Origin: Nitriliruptoraceae bacterium
GTDB taxonomy: Bacteria > Actinomycetota > Nitriliruptoria > Nitriliruptorales > Nitriliruptoraceae
Direction of reading: 5' to 3'
NCBI GenBank assembly: GCA_018401275.1
Contig: JAGYKW010000001.1
Coordinates: 614,001 to 678,000, forward strand
DNA length: 64,000 nucleotides
A program made the position numbers and the translations under genes. The stretch's first letter is position 1, and each line of letters begins with the position of its first letter. Below the pieces are notes generated by a model. That model was not told where the DNA came from and searched no databases. It was given only the letters and a program-made list of their open reading frames with translations. Positions 41,498-50,980 of the stretch are shown one piece after another.

Positions 41498-43696
41498 TCA
41501 GCGGTCCGACAGGCATCGCGTGAGGAACGTCGCCTGGACCTCGAGCAGCCGCGCGGCGACCTGTGGGTCCGACGCCATGTGGGTCGCGTCGGTCAGCGGC
41601 AGGAACGTGAACGGGTGCCCGGCAGCATGCAGCGCCTCGGTCAACCGCAGACTGTTCGCCGCCAGCACGTTGTCATCGACGAGTCCGTGCACCACCAGCA
41701 GCTCGGCCGCATCGGCGTCCACGGCCACGTCGTCGGGCGCGACGAGCGACCCGTCGGGCAGCACGACCGCGGAGCGCCGGTAGGCGTCGGGGTCGGACCC
41801 GGGCTGACCGAGGTAGCGCTCGGTGTAGTGCGTGTCGTAGAGGTGCCAGTCGGTGACCGGTGCACCCACGATCGCGCAGCGGAACCGGTCCGGCCGTCGC
41901 AGGGCCGCCAGCGCTGCGAGCGTCCCGCCGTAGGACCAGCCACGGATCCCCACGCGCGTCAGGTCGAGGCTCGGTTCGAGCGCGGCCGCCGCGTCGAGCG
42001 CCACGAGCTGGTCCTCGAGCGCCGGCGTCGCCAGGTCGCCCCGTACCGCATGCTCGAAGGCGGGGCCTCGACCCGGCGTCCCGCGGCCGTCGACCACGAG
42101 CACCGCGAACCCGCGGTCGGCCAGCCACTGCGAGCCGTGGTACGCGGAGCGCGCGGACAGGACGCGCTGCGCGTGCGGCCCGCCGTAGGGATCGAGCACG
42201 ACGGCGTACGGACCGTCCCCATCGCGGTGCCCCGACGGGAGCAGCAGCGCGGCGCGCGACCGCGCCGGTCCGAGCTCGAGCATCCGGACATCGACGTCGA
42301 GCCCCGGCGCCTCGGCGACGGAGGGCAGCGGATGGACGCTGTCCCCCAGCGCCATCGTGATGCGCGGACCATCGTGTGCGAGGTCGGAGGTGCGCCGGAC
42401 GATGATGTCCGGCTCGCCGTCGCCACCGATGGCGAGCACCGCGTGATGCACGCCAGGCACCGGCTCGGAGATGACGGTTATCCGCGCGACGCCATCGCTC
42501 GCGTCGCCGACGGGTCCGACGCGCACCGTCATGACCTCGATGCTGGTCGGATCGTCGTGGGAGACGGACAGCACGACGGTCCCTGACGTGCCCGCCGCGT
42601 CACGGTGGACCGCGAGCAGCGCACGGACCTCGACGCCCGGCGGCGTGAGCGGTGCACCATCACGACACAGCGCCCGACGCAGCGTCGCATCAGGGGCCGC
42701 CACGTCCTCGACGGTGAGCAGGCCGTCGAGCCAGGCGGGTGCGCCCGGGACGAGCTCGACCCACGGGTCGCCCACGATGCGTCGCACGCTGCGCAGCGCG
42801 TCACCCTCGAGGGCGAGCACGTGCAGGGCACGCTGGTCCCGCGGCTGCACGCCGACGAGCAGCGGCTCGGTGTCCCACGCGACCCTCGCCAGGTACTCGG
42901 TGTCCGCGTCCCCTGCGGCGGCCGCGAGGTCGAGCATGCGCCGCTCCCCCGTGACGACGTCGATGAGCGCCAGCGAGACGAGCGCGTTGGGCGTGCCTGC
43001 GAACGGGTAGGCGAGCACGGTGGGCTCACGCTCGGGGCTCGCCAGGTCAGCGAGATGGACCCGACGCACCTCGGACTCGTCGACACGCGTGACCGCGAGC
43101 CGCGTGGAGCAGGGCGACCACCACATCCCGCGCAGACGGCCCATCTCCTCGGCGGCGATGAACTCGGCGCGTCCCCACACGACGCCGGGCTCCTCGACGA
43201 GTCGCCGGAGCGTCGGCTCGTCCGCATCGAGGTCGAGCACGGACACCCCATCATCATGATGCAGCGCGACGCGCCGGCCGTCCGGCGCGATGCGCGGGTC
43301 GAACACGGGCACGTCGAGCGGGACGACCCGCGACGCGCCCGACTCGACGTCGGTGAGGACGAGCTGTCCGGCGAGCGCGCACGCGACCGTCGTGCCCGCG
43401 CGGTCGATCGTGTAGGCGGTCACACCACCGGCCTGCTCACGGACACGCTCCCGTCGTGCCCGCTCCGCGGCCGGCAGCTCGGCCTCGTCCGCGCCGAGCG
43501 CGCGTGCGTCGAGCAGCCGCACACCCTCGCCCGTGCGGGGATCGAAGCTCCACAGGTGGGTGACCGGGTCATCGCCGGCATCGCTGCGCAGCGCGAGCAC
43601 GCGCCGTCGACCCTCCGGCCCGACGACCGTGACGTCCCGCGGGACCCCGAGGCTGAAGCGCCGCGTGATCGCGGCCCGCACCGGGTAGTCGCTCAT
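41498..43696 (-). CDS. S9 family prolyl oligopeptidase, dipeptidyl peptidase IV type
   Basis: A 732-residue serine peptidase. The N-terminal two-thirds form the beta-propeller lid, and EFIAAEEMGRLRG supplies the glutamate pair that binds a free substrate amino end in DPP IV enzymes. The C-terminal alpha/beta hydrolase domain has the nucleophile S588 in RGWSYGGTL, the acid in VHGLVDDNV (D674/D675) and H706 in ATHMASD. No signal peptide is seen, so it is probably cytoplasmic. It would release N-terminal dipeptides, often X-Pro. The ATG at 43696 overlaps the ROK gene (ATGA). Confidence 0.92.
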   Translation of the reverse strand: MSDYPVRAAITRRFSLGVPRDVTVVGPEGRRRVLALRSDAGDDPVTHLWSFDPRTGEGVRLLDARALGADEAELPAAERARRERVREQAGGVTAYTIDRAGTTVACALAGQLVLTDVESGASRVVPLDVPVFDPRIAPDGRRVALHHDDGVSVLDLDADEPTLRRLVEEPGVVWGRAEFIAAEEMGRLRGMWWSPCSTRLAVTRVDESEVRRVHLADLASPEREPTVLAYPFAGTPNALVSLALIDVVTGERRMLDLAAAAGDADTEYLARVAWDTEPLLVGVQPRDQRALHVLALEGDALRSVRRIVGDPWVELVPGAPAWLDGLLTVEDVAAPDATLRRALCRDGAPLTPPGVEVRALLAVHRDAAGTSGTVVLSVSHDDPTSIEVMTVRVGPVGDASDGVARITVISEPVPGVHHAVLAIGGDGEPDIIVRRTSDLAHDGPRITMALGDSVHPLPSVAEAPGLDVDVRMLELGPARSRAALLLPSGHRDGDGPYAVVLDPYGGPHAQRVLSARSAYHGSQWLADRGFAVLVVDGRGTPGRGPAFEHAVRGDLATPALEDQLVALDAAAALEPSLDLTRVGIRGWSYGGTLAALAALRRPDRFRCAIVGAPVTDWHLYDTHYTERYLGQPGSDPDAYRRSAVVLPDGSLVAPDDVAVDADAAELLVVHGLVDDNVLAANSLRLTEALHAAGHPFTFLPLTDATHMASDPQVAARLLEVQATFLTRCLSDR

Positions 43697-44649
43697 CGGT
43701 CGGCCCCGTCGGGTCCAGCCGCAGCCAGGTCGGCGGCGAGCAGACCCGCACCGATCACGCCCGCATCATCACCGAGCTCGGCGGGGACGACCGCGGCGAT
43801 CGGACGATGCGCGGCCCCCATGAGGTTCGCGACGAAGGCGGTGCGGGCGGCGGGCAGGAGGAAGGTGGCGGCCGCGTCGCCGGCGCCGCCACCGATCACG
43901 ACGATCGACGGGTCGAGCACCGCCACGACCGATGCGATCGCGACACCCAGTCGGGCGCCGACCCGTTCGAGCACGGCCAGCGCCCAGGGCTCACCGGCCG
44001 CGGCTGCCGCGACGAGCGTCGGCGCGTCGACAGCGCGAGCACCGGCAAGCCCCGCCGCGACCGCCTCCGCCGCCTCGCGCGCGATCGCCGTGCCCGACGC
44101 GTACGCCTCCACGGTCCCGCGCACGCCGCTCGGAGCGTCCCGACCGTCCTCGACGATCACGAGGTGGCCGAGCTCCCCGGCGAACCCGTGCGCACCCTCG
44201 AGCAACCGTCCGTCACTGATGACGCCGCCGCCCACACCGGTCCCCAGCGTGAACATGACGACGTCCCGGTGTCCGCGCGCGGCACCGACGCGGTGCTCCC
44301 CCACGACCGCGGCGGACGCGTCGTTCACGACCCGCACCGGTCGCTGCGCACCCAGTGCGGCGGCGAGCAGCGCGGCGAGTGGCGTCTCCCGCACCCCGAC
44401 GTTGGGCCCGTAGCGCAGTCGACCCTCGCGGTCGACGAGCCCCGCCATGCCGAGCCCGACCGGCATCCGCGACGCAGCGCCCTCGCCGAGCTCGTCGAGC
44501 ACGCGCACGATCGCAGCGACGAGCGCGTCGGCGTCATCGACCTCCGAGGCGCGCCGCAGCGCCGCCCCGATGAGACCGTCGGGACCGACCCGTCCTGCAC
44601 GCAGATGCGTGCCGCCGACATCGATCCCGATCGCGACCGCCGCACTCAT
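43693..44649 (-). CDS. ROK family sugar kinase (glucokinase-like) lacking the zinc cysteines
   Basis: A 318-residue kinase of the ROK family. IGIDVGGTHLRAG is the phosphate motif, VRVVNDASAAVVGEHR the sugar site with catalytic aspartate, LGTGVGGGVIS the second phosphate motif and AGELGHLVI holds H162. The CxCGxxGCxE zinc motif normally next to it is replaced by APSGVRGTVE (172-181): all three cysteines are gone while the two glycines and glutamate remain. Glucose is a likely substrate by resemblance, not proof. I chose the ATG at 44649; an ATG six codons upstream is an alternative. Confidence 0.88.
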   Translation of the reverse strand: MSAAVAIGIDVGGTHLRAGRVGPDGLIGAALRRASEVDDADALVAAIVRVLDELGEGAASRMPVGLGMAGLVDREGRLRYGPNVGVRETPLAALLAAALGAQRPVRVVNDASAAVVGEHRVGAARGHRDVVMFTLGTGVGGGVISDGRLLEGAHGFAGELGHLVIVEDGRDAPSGVRGTVEAYASGTAIAREAAEAVAAGLAGARAVDAPTLVAAAAAGEPWALAVLERVGARLGVAIASVVAVLDPSIVVIGGGAGDAAATFLLPAARTAFVANLMGAAHRPIAAVVPAELGDDAGVIGAGLLAADLAAAGPDGADR

Positions 44650-44674
44650 CGGCTGCACCATGCGCACGACCGCA

Positions 44675-45130
44675 TCATGGGATCCTGCCCGACGCGAGCG
44701 CGACCGCGAGCTCGAGGTGGTCCTTCATCGCCTGCATCGCGTGCATCATCGCCTGACGGTGCCGCACCACGCGGGCCTCCCGACCGACGACCTCATGCAC
44801 GACATGGTGCACCACCGTGCCCTCGGTGCAGGACTCGAGCCACCACTCCGCGGTGAGCTCGACGTCGCCGCGCACGTCCCAACGGACCCCGGCGTCATGG
44901 CGCCAGCCGTGCACCGCGACCTCGAGCCGCCACGGACGTCGACGCATCCCTCTGCGTGGAGCGGGCAGCGTGAGGGCGACGTGGTCCGCGGCTCCAGGTG
45001 CGTCCGTCCCGGCCGGGCGGGCGATGCGCCGGCTGCGGCAGCCCGAGTGCCAGCGCGGCCACGCGTCGAGGTCGGTGAGCGTCCGGTACGTGACACCGAC
45101 AGGTGCGCGGACGAGGATGGACTCCGTCAC
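44675..45130 (-). CDS. SRPBCC (START-like) family protein
   Basis: A 151-residue protein with the outline of a polyketide cyclase/dehydrase-like SRPBCC fold. It opens with ESILVRAPVGVTYRTLTDLD and the tryptophan-rich AWPRWHSGC, has a middle strand region (WRLEVAVHGWRHDAGVRWDV), and ends in a long helix (RHRQAMMHAMQAMKDHLELA) that would close the hydrophobic pocket. The ligand is unknown. The GTG at 45130 overlaps the stop of the alpha/beta hydrolase (GTGA), so the two are co-translated. Confidence 0.8.
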   Translation of the reverse strand: MTESILVRAPVGVTYRTLTDLDAWPRWHSGCRSRRIARPAGTDAPGAADHVALTLPAPRRGMRRRPWRLEVAVHGWRHDAGVRWDVRGDVELTAEWWLESCTEGTVVHHVVHEVVGREARVVRHRQAMMHAMQAMKDHLELAVALASGRIP

Positions 45131-45918
45131 GTCCCCGTCACGTCGGCGATGAAGGCCTCGATGCGCGCCTCGAGCACCTCGGCGTCGTAGTCGAGCAGTG
45201 GGACGTGGAAGCTTCGGGCTGTGGCGAAGCGCTCGACCCGCGCGGCCCGGGCGAGCCCCTCGGCGATCGCGTCACCGTTGGCCGGATCGACGGTGTGGTC
45301 CTCGGGCGAGGTGACCACGAGCGCGGGGCAGGTGACGCTCGCGAGACCGTCACGGATGCGCGGCAGCTCGGCGATGTAGGACTGAGCGGCCTTCGCCGAG
45401 ACCCAGGCGTACGCGCTCTCGTCGACACCCGGCTTCGCGAGGTCATCGGTCGGCATGCCGGCCGCGTCACGCGGGACGAACGGGACGACGTGCTGCAGCA
45501 CGGGCGCGAGGCGGGCGAGGAGCTCGACACGGTCGAGGACGAGCGAGTTGATCGTGACCACGCCGGCGAACCGGTGCTCGCCACTGCCGGCGAGGTCGAG
45601 CGCGATCGACCCGCCCATCGAGTGCCCGACGATCACGACCTGCTCGCAGCCGCGCGCGAGCGTCGCGACCGCGTTGGCGACGGTCATGCGCCAGTCGCTG
45701 TAGCGGGTGCGTGCGAGGTCGCGTGCGGACGTCCCGTGACCGGGCAGCAGCGGCACCTCGACGCTGTACCCCGCTGCCGCGAGCCGCATGCCGAGCGGCC
45801 GGGTGCCGGTCGGGTTCGCGGTGAACCCGTGCACGACCACGACGCCGACCTGGCCACGCGCACCCGATCCCCGCGCGGAGAACGGCTCTGCTCCCGGGAC
45901 CGCCACGATCACGTCCAT
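45127..45918 (-). CDS. Alpha/beta hydrolase (carboxylesterase/monoacylglycerol lipase type)
   Basis: A 263-residue serine hydrolase. The oxyanion region is VVHGFTANPTGTRPLG, the nucleophile elbow is GHSMGGSIALDL, the acid lies in VVTSPEDHTVDPANG and the histidine in RSFHVPLLDYD. This layout matches bacterial carboxylesterases and monoacylglycerol lipases (Est30-like). The substrate is probably a small ester or monoglyceride. GGAGGTG precedes the ATG at 45918. The gene starts a minus-strand run with the SRPBCC gene, the ROK kinase and the S9 peptidase. Confidence 0.88.
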   Translation of the reverse strand: MDVIVAVPGAEPFSARGSGARGQVGVVVVHGFTANPTGTRPLGMRLAAAGYSVEVPLLPGHGTSARDLARTRYSDWRMTVANAVATLARGCEQVVIVGHSMGGSIALDLAGSGEHRFAGVVTINSLVLDRVELLARLAPVLQHVVPFVPRDAAGMPTDDLAKPGVDESAYAWVSAKAAQSYIAELPRIRDGLASVTCPALVVTSPEDHTVDPANGDAIAEGLARAARVERFATARSFHVPLLDYDAEVLEARIEAFIADVTGT

Positions 45919-46045
45919 GCCCACACCACCTCCGTGCAGCCTCCCCCGCTGCTGCGTCAACCGTAGCGCCACCTCTAGGCTCCTCCGAGGCTTCGGCCCC
46001 GTCGCCTCCGGCGCTCGGGTGCGCAAGGGCGAGGGAGGTCGCGAC

Positions 46046-47977
46046 GTGGTGGACGCCGGGACGTCGACCCCCTCCGAGCGCACCGAACGTGACGAGCGTG
46101 ACGGTGCCGTGCTCCTCGGTGGTGTCGCGATCGGCTTCGTGCTCCTCGAGGTGATCCGTGTCTGGATGCCCTCGCTCGTCGTCATCCTGGGCGAGGGCGG
46201 AGGGGCCGGGCCGGTGGGCCTCGCGCTCGCAGCCCTCGGGACGCTCGCCATCGCACCGCTCATGGCCACGCTGCTCGGACCCGTCCCGCCCCGCCTCGTC
46301 TGGCTGCTGGGTGGCGCGGTCCTGCTCGGCTCACGGCTCGCGCTGCAACTGGTCGACGGCGGGACCGCACAGCTGCTCGCCTCGACGGTCGGCGTCGCCG
46401 GCGGTGTCACCGCGGTCGCGGCGCTGGCCGCAGGGAGTGCACGCGGAGACGTCGCGCGCCTCGGGGTGATCGGTGGCGCGGCCCTGTCCTACGCCGTGCT
46501 CGCGGTGCTCGCGTCGGTCGACCTCGCGTGGCGTGCCGGCACGTTCGGCGCGCTCGGGACGCTCACCGTCCTCGCCGTCGCCGCACCGCCGCTGCTGCGC
46601 GCGACACGCGCGCTCGCTGGCGGCCGTGCGGCCGCCGCCTGGCCGTGGGGCACGCTCGGACCGGCGCTCGTCCTGCTGGGCGTGCTCGTCGGCCCGACCG
46701 GTCGCGTCGCGGTCGCGACGGACTGGGGGCCGGGGCGCGTGACGGCGACCAGCGTCGCGATCCTCGCGCTGGTCGCTCTCGGTGGGCTCGTCGCGGCGCG
46801 GTCGGGACCGTTGCTCGCAGGCACGGCAGGAGCCGTGCTCGTCCTCACGGGCACCGCGGCCGCACTCGACGCCGACGCGGTGAGTGCTGTGGTGGGGCAG
46901 GCCGCGCTCGCTGCCGGACTCGGCCTGGTCGTCGTCTCGGGCGTGCGCGGTGGTGGGACGTCGCCGCGACGTCGTGGCGTCGTCACCGGCGCGTCCTTCG
47001 TGCTGTTCGGAGCGCTCACGTTCGCGGCGTACGCGGGCTCGCTGGTGGTGCTCCCGTTCGGGGTGAACGCCGTGATGCTCACGGCCGCAGCGCTGCTCGC
47101 CGTCGCGACCCTGCTGTCGACGCTTCGGGCCGCACGGCTCGGACGCGAGCCCGCGTCGTCGCTGCTCGCCGCGGCGACCGCGACGACCGTCATCATGGCC
47201 GTGGTGCTCGCCGGCGTCGGGTCGCTGCGCTCCCCCGTCGATGCGGCTCCCCCGTCGGACGACGGCTCGCTCCGGCTGGTGCTCGCGAACGTCCACTACG
47301 GCTACGACGTCGAGGGTCGCCAGCGTGCGCTCGACGTCGGTGAGCTGCTCACCGACCTCGGAGCCGATCTGATCGCGCTCAACGAGGTCGACCGTGGCTG
47401 GCTGATCAGCGGCTCACCCGACCTGCTGAGCACCTACGCGCTCGCGACCGGCCTCGAGCCGACGTTCGCAGGTGCATCCGACGAGGTCTGGGGCAACGCG
47501 CTGCTCACCCGGCTCCCGGTGCTCGAGGTCCAGCGGACGCGCCTGCCGCGCGGACGCGATGCGCTCACACGGTCGGCGCTGACCGTGGTCGTCGAGCTGC
47601 CCGACGGTTCACCGCTCGCAGTGATCGTCACCCACCTGTCGAACGTCGACCGCCAGGGCGACACGCGCCTGCCGCAGGCGCAGGCGGTCGCGGCGATCGT
47701 CGCACGGCTGCGTGAGCGCGGCGTCCCCGCCATCGTCGCGGGCGACCTCAACGCGCGACCGGGCGACCCCGAGCTGGCGGTGCTCGAGGACCTGCAGCTC
47801 ACGCGCGCCCTGCCCGAGGGTCGCGCGACCTTCCCCGACCGGGGCGCGAGCGTCCAGATCGACCACGTGCTGATCCCTGGCGAGCTCGTCGCCGAGCGGG
47901 GCGAGACGCTCGCGACCGGGCTGAGCGACCATCGCTTCGTCGTCGTCACGCTGCGCAGCGCGCGCGACGAGGACTGA
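46046..47977 (+). CDS. Polytopic membrane protein fused to an endonuclease/exonuclease/phosphatase domain
   Basis: A 643-residue fusion. About the first 400 residues contain ten or more hydrophobic segments. The remainder is an EEP-fold domain: LRLVLANVHYG, LIALNEVDRGW, VIVTHLSNVD, VAGDLNARPGDPE, QIDHVLIPGEL and GLSDHRFVVV, which together hold the metal-binding and catalytic Asn, Glu, Asp and His residues. Such fusions recall Cwh43-type lipid remodelling proteins, so a phosphodiesterase acting on a lipid or glycolipid at the membrane is a reasonable guess. GGGAGG lies seven bases before the GTG at 46046, and a TAGGCT box is at 45976-45981. Confidence 0.82.
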   Translation: MVDAGTSTPSERTERDERDGAVLLGGVAIGFVLLEVIRVWMPSLVVILGEGGGAGPVGLALAALGTLAIAPLMATLLGPVPPRLVWLLGGAVLLGSRLALQLVDGGTAQLLASTVGVAGGVTAVAALAAGSARGDVARLGVIGGAALSYAVLAVLASVDLAWRAGTFGALGTLTVLAVAAPPLLRATRALAGGRAAAAWPWGTLGPALVLLGVLVGPTGRVAVATDWGPGRVTATSVAILALVALGGLVAARSGPLLAGTAGAVLVLTGTAAALDADAVSAVVGQAALAAGLGLVVVSGVRGGGTSPRRRGVVTGASFVLFGALTFAAYAGSLVVLPFGVNAVMLTAAALLAVATLLSTLRAARLGREPASSLLAAATATTVIMAVVLAGVGSLRSPVDAAPPSDDGSLRLVLANVHYGYDVEGRQRALDVGELLTDLGADLIALNEVDRGWLISGSPDLLSTYALATGLEPTFAGASDEVWGNALLTRLPVLEVQRTRLPRGRDALTRSALTVVVELPDGSPLAVIVTHLSNVDRQGDTRLPQAQAVAAIVARLRERGVPAIVAGDLNARPGDPELAVLEDLQLTRALPEGRATFPDRGASVQIDHVLIPGELVAERGETLATGLSDHRFVVVTLRSARDED

Positions 47978-48013
47978 CCGGACCGCCGTTCGGTCGTCGT
48001 TCGGTCGTCGGGC

Positions 48014-49165
48014 TCAGGTGCGCGCGAGCGCGGCGACGAGCCCGGAGAAGCGCGCGGCGACGGCGTCCCACGACCAGTCCTGCGCGAGCCGCGGCCCGAG
48101 CTCGCGCACCGTCGCGCGCGCGTCGTCGTCGGACAGCCAGTGGTCGAGCGTCGCGATGAGCGCGGCCCGGTCGCGGCCATCGATGACCGTGCCGACCCGG
48201 GTGTCGGCCACCGTCTCCGGCGCACCGCCCGAGCGGCCGGCGATGACCGGCAGCCCGGCGGCCTGCGCCTCGAGCAGGCTGATCCCGAGCCCCTCGACGT
48301 CGAGGCCGGCCAGGCGGGTCCTCACCGGCATGGCGAACACGTCGAGTGCGGCGTAGGCGGACGGCAGCTCCTCCCACGCGACGGGACCGACGACGTGCGC
48401 GCCCTCGAGCCGGCCGGCCGCCCGTTCCAGGCGACGCCGCAGCGGGCCCTCGCCGATGAGGACGAGCCGGGCGTAGGGATGGCGTCGACGCACCTCCGGC
48501 CACACCGCGAGCAGCGCGTCCTGACCCTTGCGCGGCACGAGCCGCGCGACGCAGCCGACGACGGTCGCGTCCTGCGGGACACCCCACCGGCTGCGCAGCT
48601 CCACCGCCCCGTGCGCCCCACGTCCGCGTGCGAAGCGCGCTGGATCCACGCCCGGCGCGAGCCGCTCGAGGCGGACGCCGGGCAGGGCACCACCGATCGC
48701 GGCCGCGGTGTGATCGCTGATGACGGTGACGAGGTCGACCCCGCGCACGATCGAGCGCAGCACCACCCGCCCGGGACCACGGGCCAGACCGGCCTCCGCG
48801 CCGTGGGAGAGGGCGAGCACGGGGACGTCGACCGTCTCGCGCAGCATCGGCACGATCCGGCCCAGCGGCCACAGCGACGCGATGACGATCACGTCCGGCC
48901 GGTGCTCGCCGAGGCGCTCCGCGAGCCATCGGGCGCTGCGTGCGGACGGCAGCAGGCGACCCGGGGCGCGCTGTGTGCGCCACGACCCCGAGGCGTCGAA
49001 GCGCTGCGCGGCGGCGGTGCGGTCGCTCGGCGCTGCCGGACCGAGCACGAGCGTCGTCGCGTCTGCAGTGCGCTCGAGCAGGCTGCCGACGAACTGCTGG
49101 ATCCCACCGCTGTGCGGCGGGAGGTCGTTGGTCACCCAGGCGATGCGCGGTCGGGCGTCGCTCAC
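48014..49165 (-). CDS. GT4 glycosyltransferase, PimB-like mannosyltransferase
   Basis: A 383-residue GT-B transferase. The N-terminal half starts RIAWVTNDLPPHSGGIQQFV. The donor half has GCVARLVPRKGQDALL, LVLIGEGPLRRRL and the conserved RLAGLDVEGLGISLLEAQ AGLPVIAG region with its EX7E-type glutamates. The last pattern is characteristic of the actinobacterial PimB/MgtA group, which mannosylates phosphatidylinositol mannosides or related glycolipids from GDP-mannose. The precise acceptor is not certain. The GTG at 49165 overlaps the NYN gene (GTGA). Confidence 0.85.
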   Translation of the reverse strand: MSDARPRIAWVTNDLPPHSGGIQQFVGSLLERTADATTLVLGPAAPSDRTAAAQRFDASGSWRTQRAPGRLLPSARSARWLAERLGEHRPDVIVIASLWPLGRIVPMLRETVDVPVLALSHGAEAGLARGPGRVVLRSIVRGVDLVTVISDHTAAAIGGALPGVRLERLAPGVDPARFARGRGAHGAVELRSRWGVPQDATVVGCVARLVPRKGQDALLAVWPEVRRRHPYARLVLIGEGPLRRRLERAAGRLEGAHVVGPVAWEELPSAYAALDVFAMPVRTRLAGLDVEGLGISLLEAQAAGLPVIAGRSGGAPETVADTRVGTVIDGRDRAALIATLDHWLSDDDARATVRELGPRLAQDWSWDAVAARFSGLVAALART

Positions 49166-50355
49166 CCGTCGATCGCTCCGAGCAGGTGCACGGTCCCGAG
49201 CACGTTCCCGCCCTCGGCGCGCACACGAGCGCGCAGCTCCGCGTCGTCGGTGATGACGAGCACCGGGTCGGCGGTCGCAGCGACCGCGAACACGATCTCG
49301 TCGTCAGCGGTCGTCCCGGCCGCGGTGAAGCGGACCTCGACGCCCGCCGTGTCTCGGCGGCTCCCGGCCGGCCCGTCGCCGTCGAAGATCACGACGGGTG
49401 CCGCGCTCCCGCGGGCGACCAACGGTCGCATCCGTTCGATCAGCCAGCGTCGCTGCTCCTCGAGCGGATGTCCTGCGCGCAGCGCCAGCGACACGTTGTA
49501 GCCGTCGACGAGCAGCAGGCTCGCCCGCTCAGCGAGCCAGCTCGCTGCCTCGGTCGTGCCCGCATCGAGCTCCGGGGGCAGGACGAGCGGACGCCCTGCG
49601 GGGCTGACCGCGACCGGTCGAGGAGCACGGTCGAGCTCCGCCTGGAGCCGCGCGATCTCACCGTGCGCGTTCGCGAGCTCCGCCTGAGCGCGCTCGTGGT
49701 CGCGCCGCAGCGCCGCCTGCGCGCTCCGCTCGACTGCGAGGTCGCGCTCGAGACCGGCGATGCGCGCCTCGGCGCGCCGCTCGGCCCGTTCGGCGGCCTG
49801 GCGCACGGTGTCGGCAGCGTCGGCGAGCTGACCCTCCAGCGTGCTCACCCGGACCGCGAGGGCGCTGCGCTCCGCGTCGGCCTCGGTCGCCCGGACATCC
49901 GCAGCGGCCGCGCGCGCCTCCGCCCCCTCGCGCCGTCGGCGTTCATCCTCGAGCGTCCGACGAAGTCCACGGTCGCGCCGTGCGGACCGATCCGGATCAG
50001 AGCCAGGGTCTGGCGACGTCGCCGTATCGGCGAGGTGCGGCGCATCCGTCGTGTCTCTCGCATCCGTCGCGTCTTGAGCGTCTCGCGCGTGCGACGCGAT
50101 CGCCGCATGCACGGCCGCAGGCAGCGACGCATCCTCGCGCAGCACGGCGAGCACCGCATCGGTGCCCGCGAGCGCGTCGCACAGCGGTCCACGCGCTGCG
50201 CCGCTCGTCAGATCGCTCGTCGGGTGACGGAGCGCGTCGACCAGTGCATCGGGGAGGTCGGACATCGCTCGGAGCGCGCGCAGCAGCTGCGCCCACGAGC
50301 GCGCATCGAGCGCGAACAGTGCCTCCGCGACGCCCTTCCTCGGCGAGGTCGTCAC
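49162..50355 (-). CDS. NYN domain (YacP-like) protein with long coiled coil
   Basis: A 397-residue protein. The C-terminal 170 residues form a NYN/PIN-like RNase domain of YacP type: LLLVDGYNVSLALR, PVVIFDGDGPAG, GTTADDEIVFAVA and PVLVITDDAELRARVRAEGG carry the acidic residues expected to bind metal. The middle (about 130-245) is a charged coiled coil rich in Ala, Arg and Glu. The N-terminus is a small helical domain (EALFALDARSWAQLLRALRA). Actinobacterial homologues are annotated as putative RNA-binding proteins; the target RNA is unknown. Start GTG 50355 overlaps the DUF309 gene. Confidence 0.85.
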   Translation of the reverse strand: MTTSPRKGVAEALFALDARSWAQLLRALRAMSDLPDALVDALRHPTSDLTSGAARGPLCDALAGTDAVLAVLREDASLPAAVHAAIASHARDAQDATDARDTTDAPHLADTATSPDPGSDPDRSARRDRGLRRTLEDERRRREGAEARAAAADVRATEADAERSALAVRVSTLEGQLADAADTVRQAAERAERRAEARIAGLERDLAVERSAQAALRRDHERAQAELANAHGEIARLQAELDRAPRPVAVSPAGRPLVLPPELDAGTTEAASWLAERASLLLVDGYNVSLALRAGHPLEEQRRWLIERMRPLVARGSAAPVVIFDGDGPAGSRRDTAGVEVRFTAAGTTADDEIVFAVAATADPVLVITDDAELRARVRAEGGNVLGTVHLLGAIDG

Positions 50356-50927
50356 GACCGCACCGGTGTCGGCTGGGCCGAAGGTCCGGTCGCGTCGGCG
50401 CTCGCCGCGAACCACACGCCCGGCGCATGAGCATCGGCACGCGAGGGGAACGGACCCCAGTCCGCGTCCGGCACGCCGCCCGCGTCGAGCACTGACCTCG
50501 CGGCGCTCGCCGTGCGCCGCAGCGCGGCGACGTCGATGCCACGCGAGGTGTCGGGCAGACCGGCGAGCCGCTCGAGCGCGCGGTCGAGCAGCCGTCGCGC
50601 ACCGATGCGGTTCCCGCGCTGCAGGTGGACACCGGCGACCGCGACCTGGATGACGCCCTTCCAGAGGTCACGGTCGGCGTCCGGTCCGAGCTTCCAGGCG
50701 TGCTCGAGCAGCTCGTGGGCCTCGAAGTAGCGCTGCGTGTCCCAGCGTTCGACACCCAGCGCCAGCGCCTCCTCGACGGTGGCGGGCTCCACGGCCTCGA
50801 TCAGGGCGACGTCGACGGTGCCGCTCCGCAGCGGTCGACCCGTACGGTCACGTGGCCGCGACTGCTCGGGCCGCCCGTCAGCGCGACGCTGGCGCGCAGG
50901 ACGCAGGTCTCGTGCATCGTCGGGCAC
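50352..50927 (-). CDS. DUF309 domain protein
   Basis: A 191-residue protein containing the all-helical DUF309 domain, with the signature YFEAHELLEHAWKLGPDADR followed by DLWKGVIQVAVAGVHLQRGN. The N-terminal 40 residues are basic and disordered-looking. Function is unknown. The family is common in actinobacteria, cyanobacteria and archaea. GAGGAGG lies five bases before the GTG at 50927. It is divergent from fpg, with 65 bases between the two starts. Confidence 0.85.
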   Translation of the reverse strand: MPDDARDLRPARQRRADGRPEQSRPRDRTGRPLRSGTVDVALIEAVEPATVEEALALGVERWDTQRYFEAHELLEHAWKLGPDADRDLWKGVIQVAVAGVHLQRGNRIGARRLLDRALERLAGLPDTSRGIDVAALRRTASAARSVLDAGGVPDADWGPFPSRADAHAPGVWFAASADATGPSAQPTPVRS

Positions 50928-50980
50928 GTCGACCTCCTCACGCTCACGCGGCAGCCCGAGGATAACGACGCGACCACGAG

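Noticed and set aside
47984-48010. Repeat of GTTCGGTCGTC between the EEP gene and the PimB-like gene as a terminator
   Set aside because: It is a direct repeat, not an inverted one, and forms no convincing stem.
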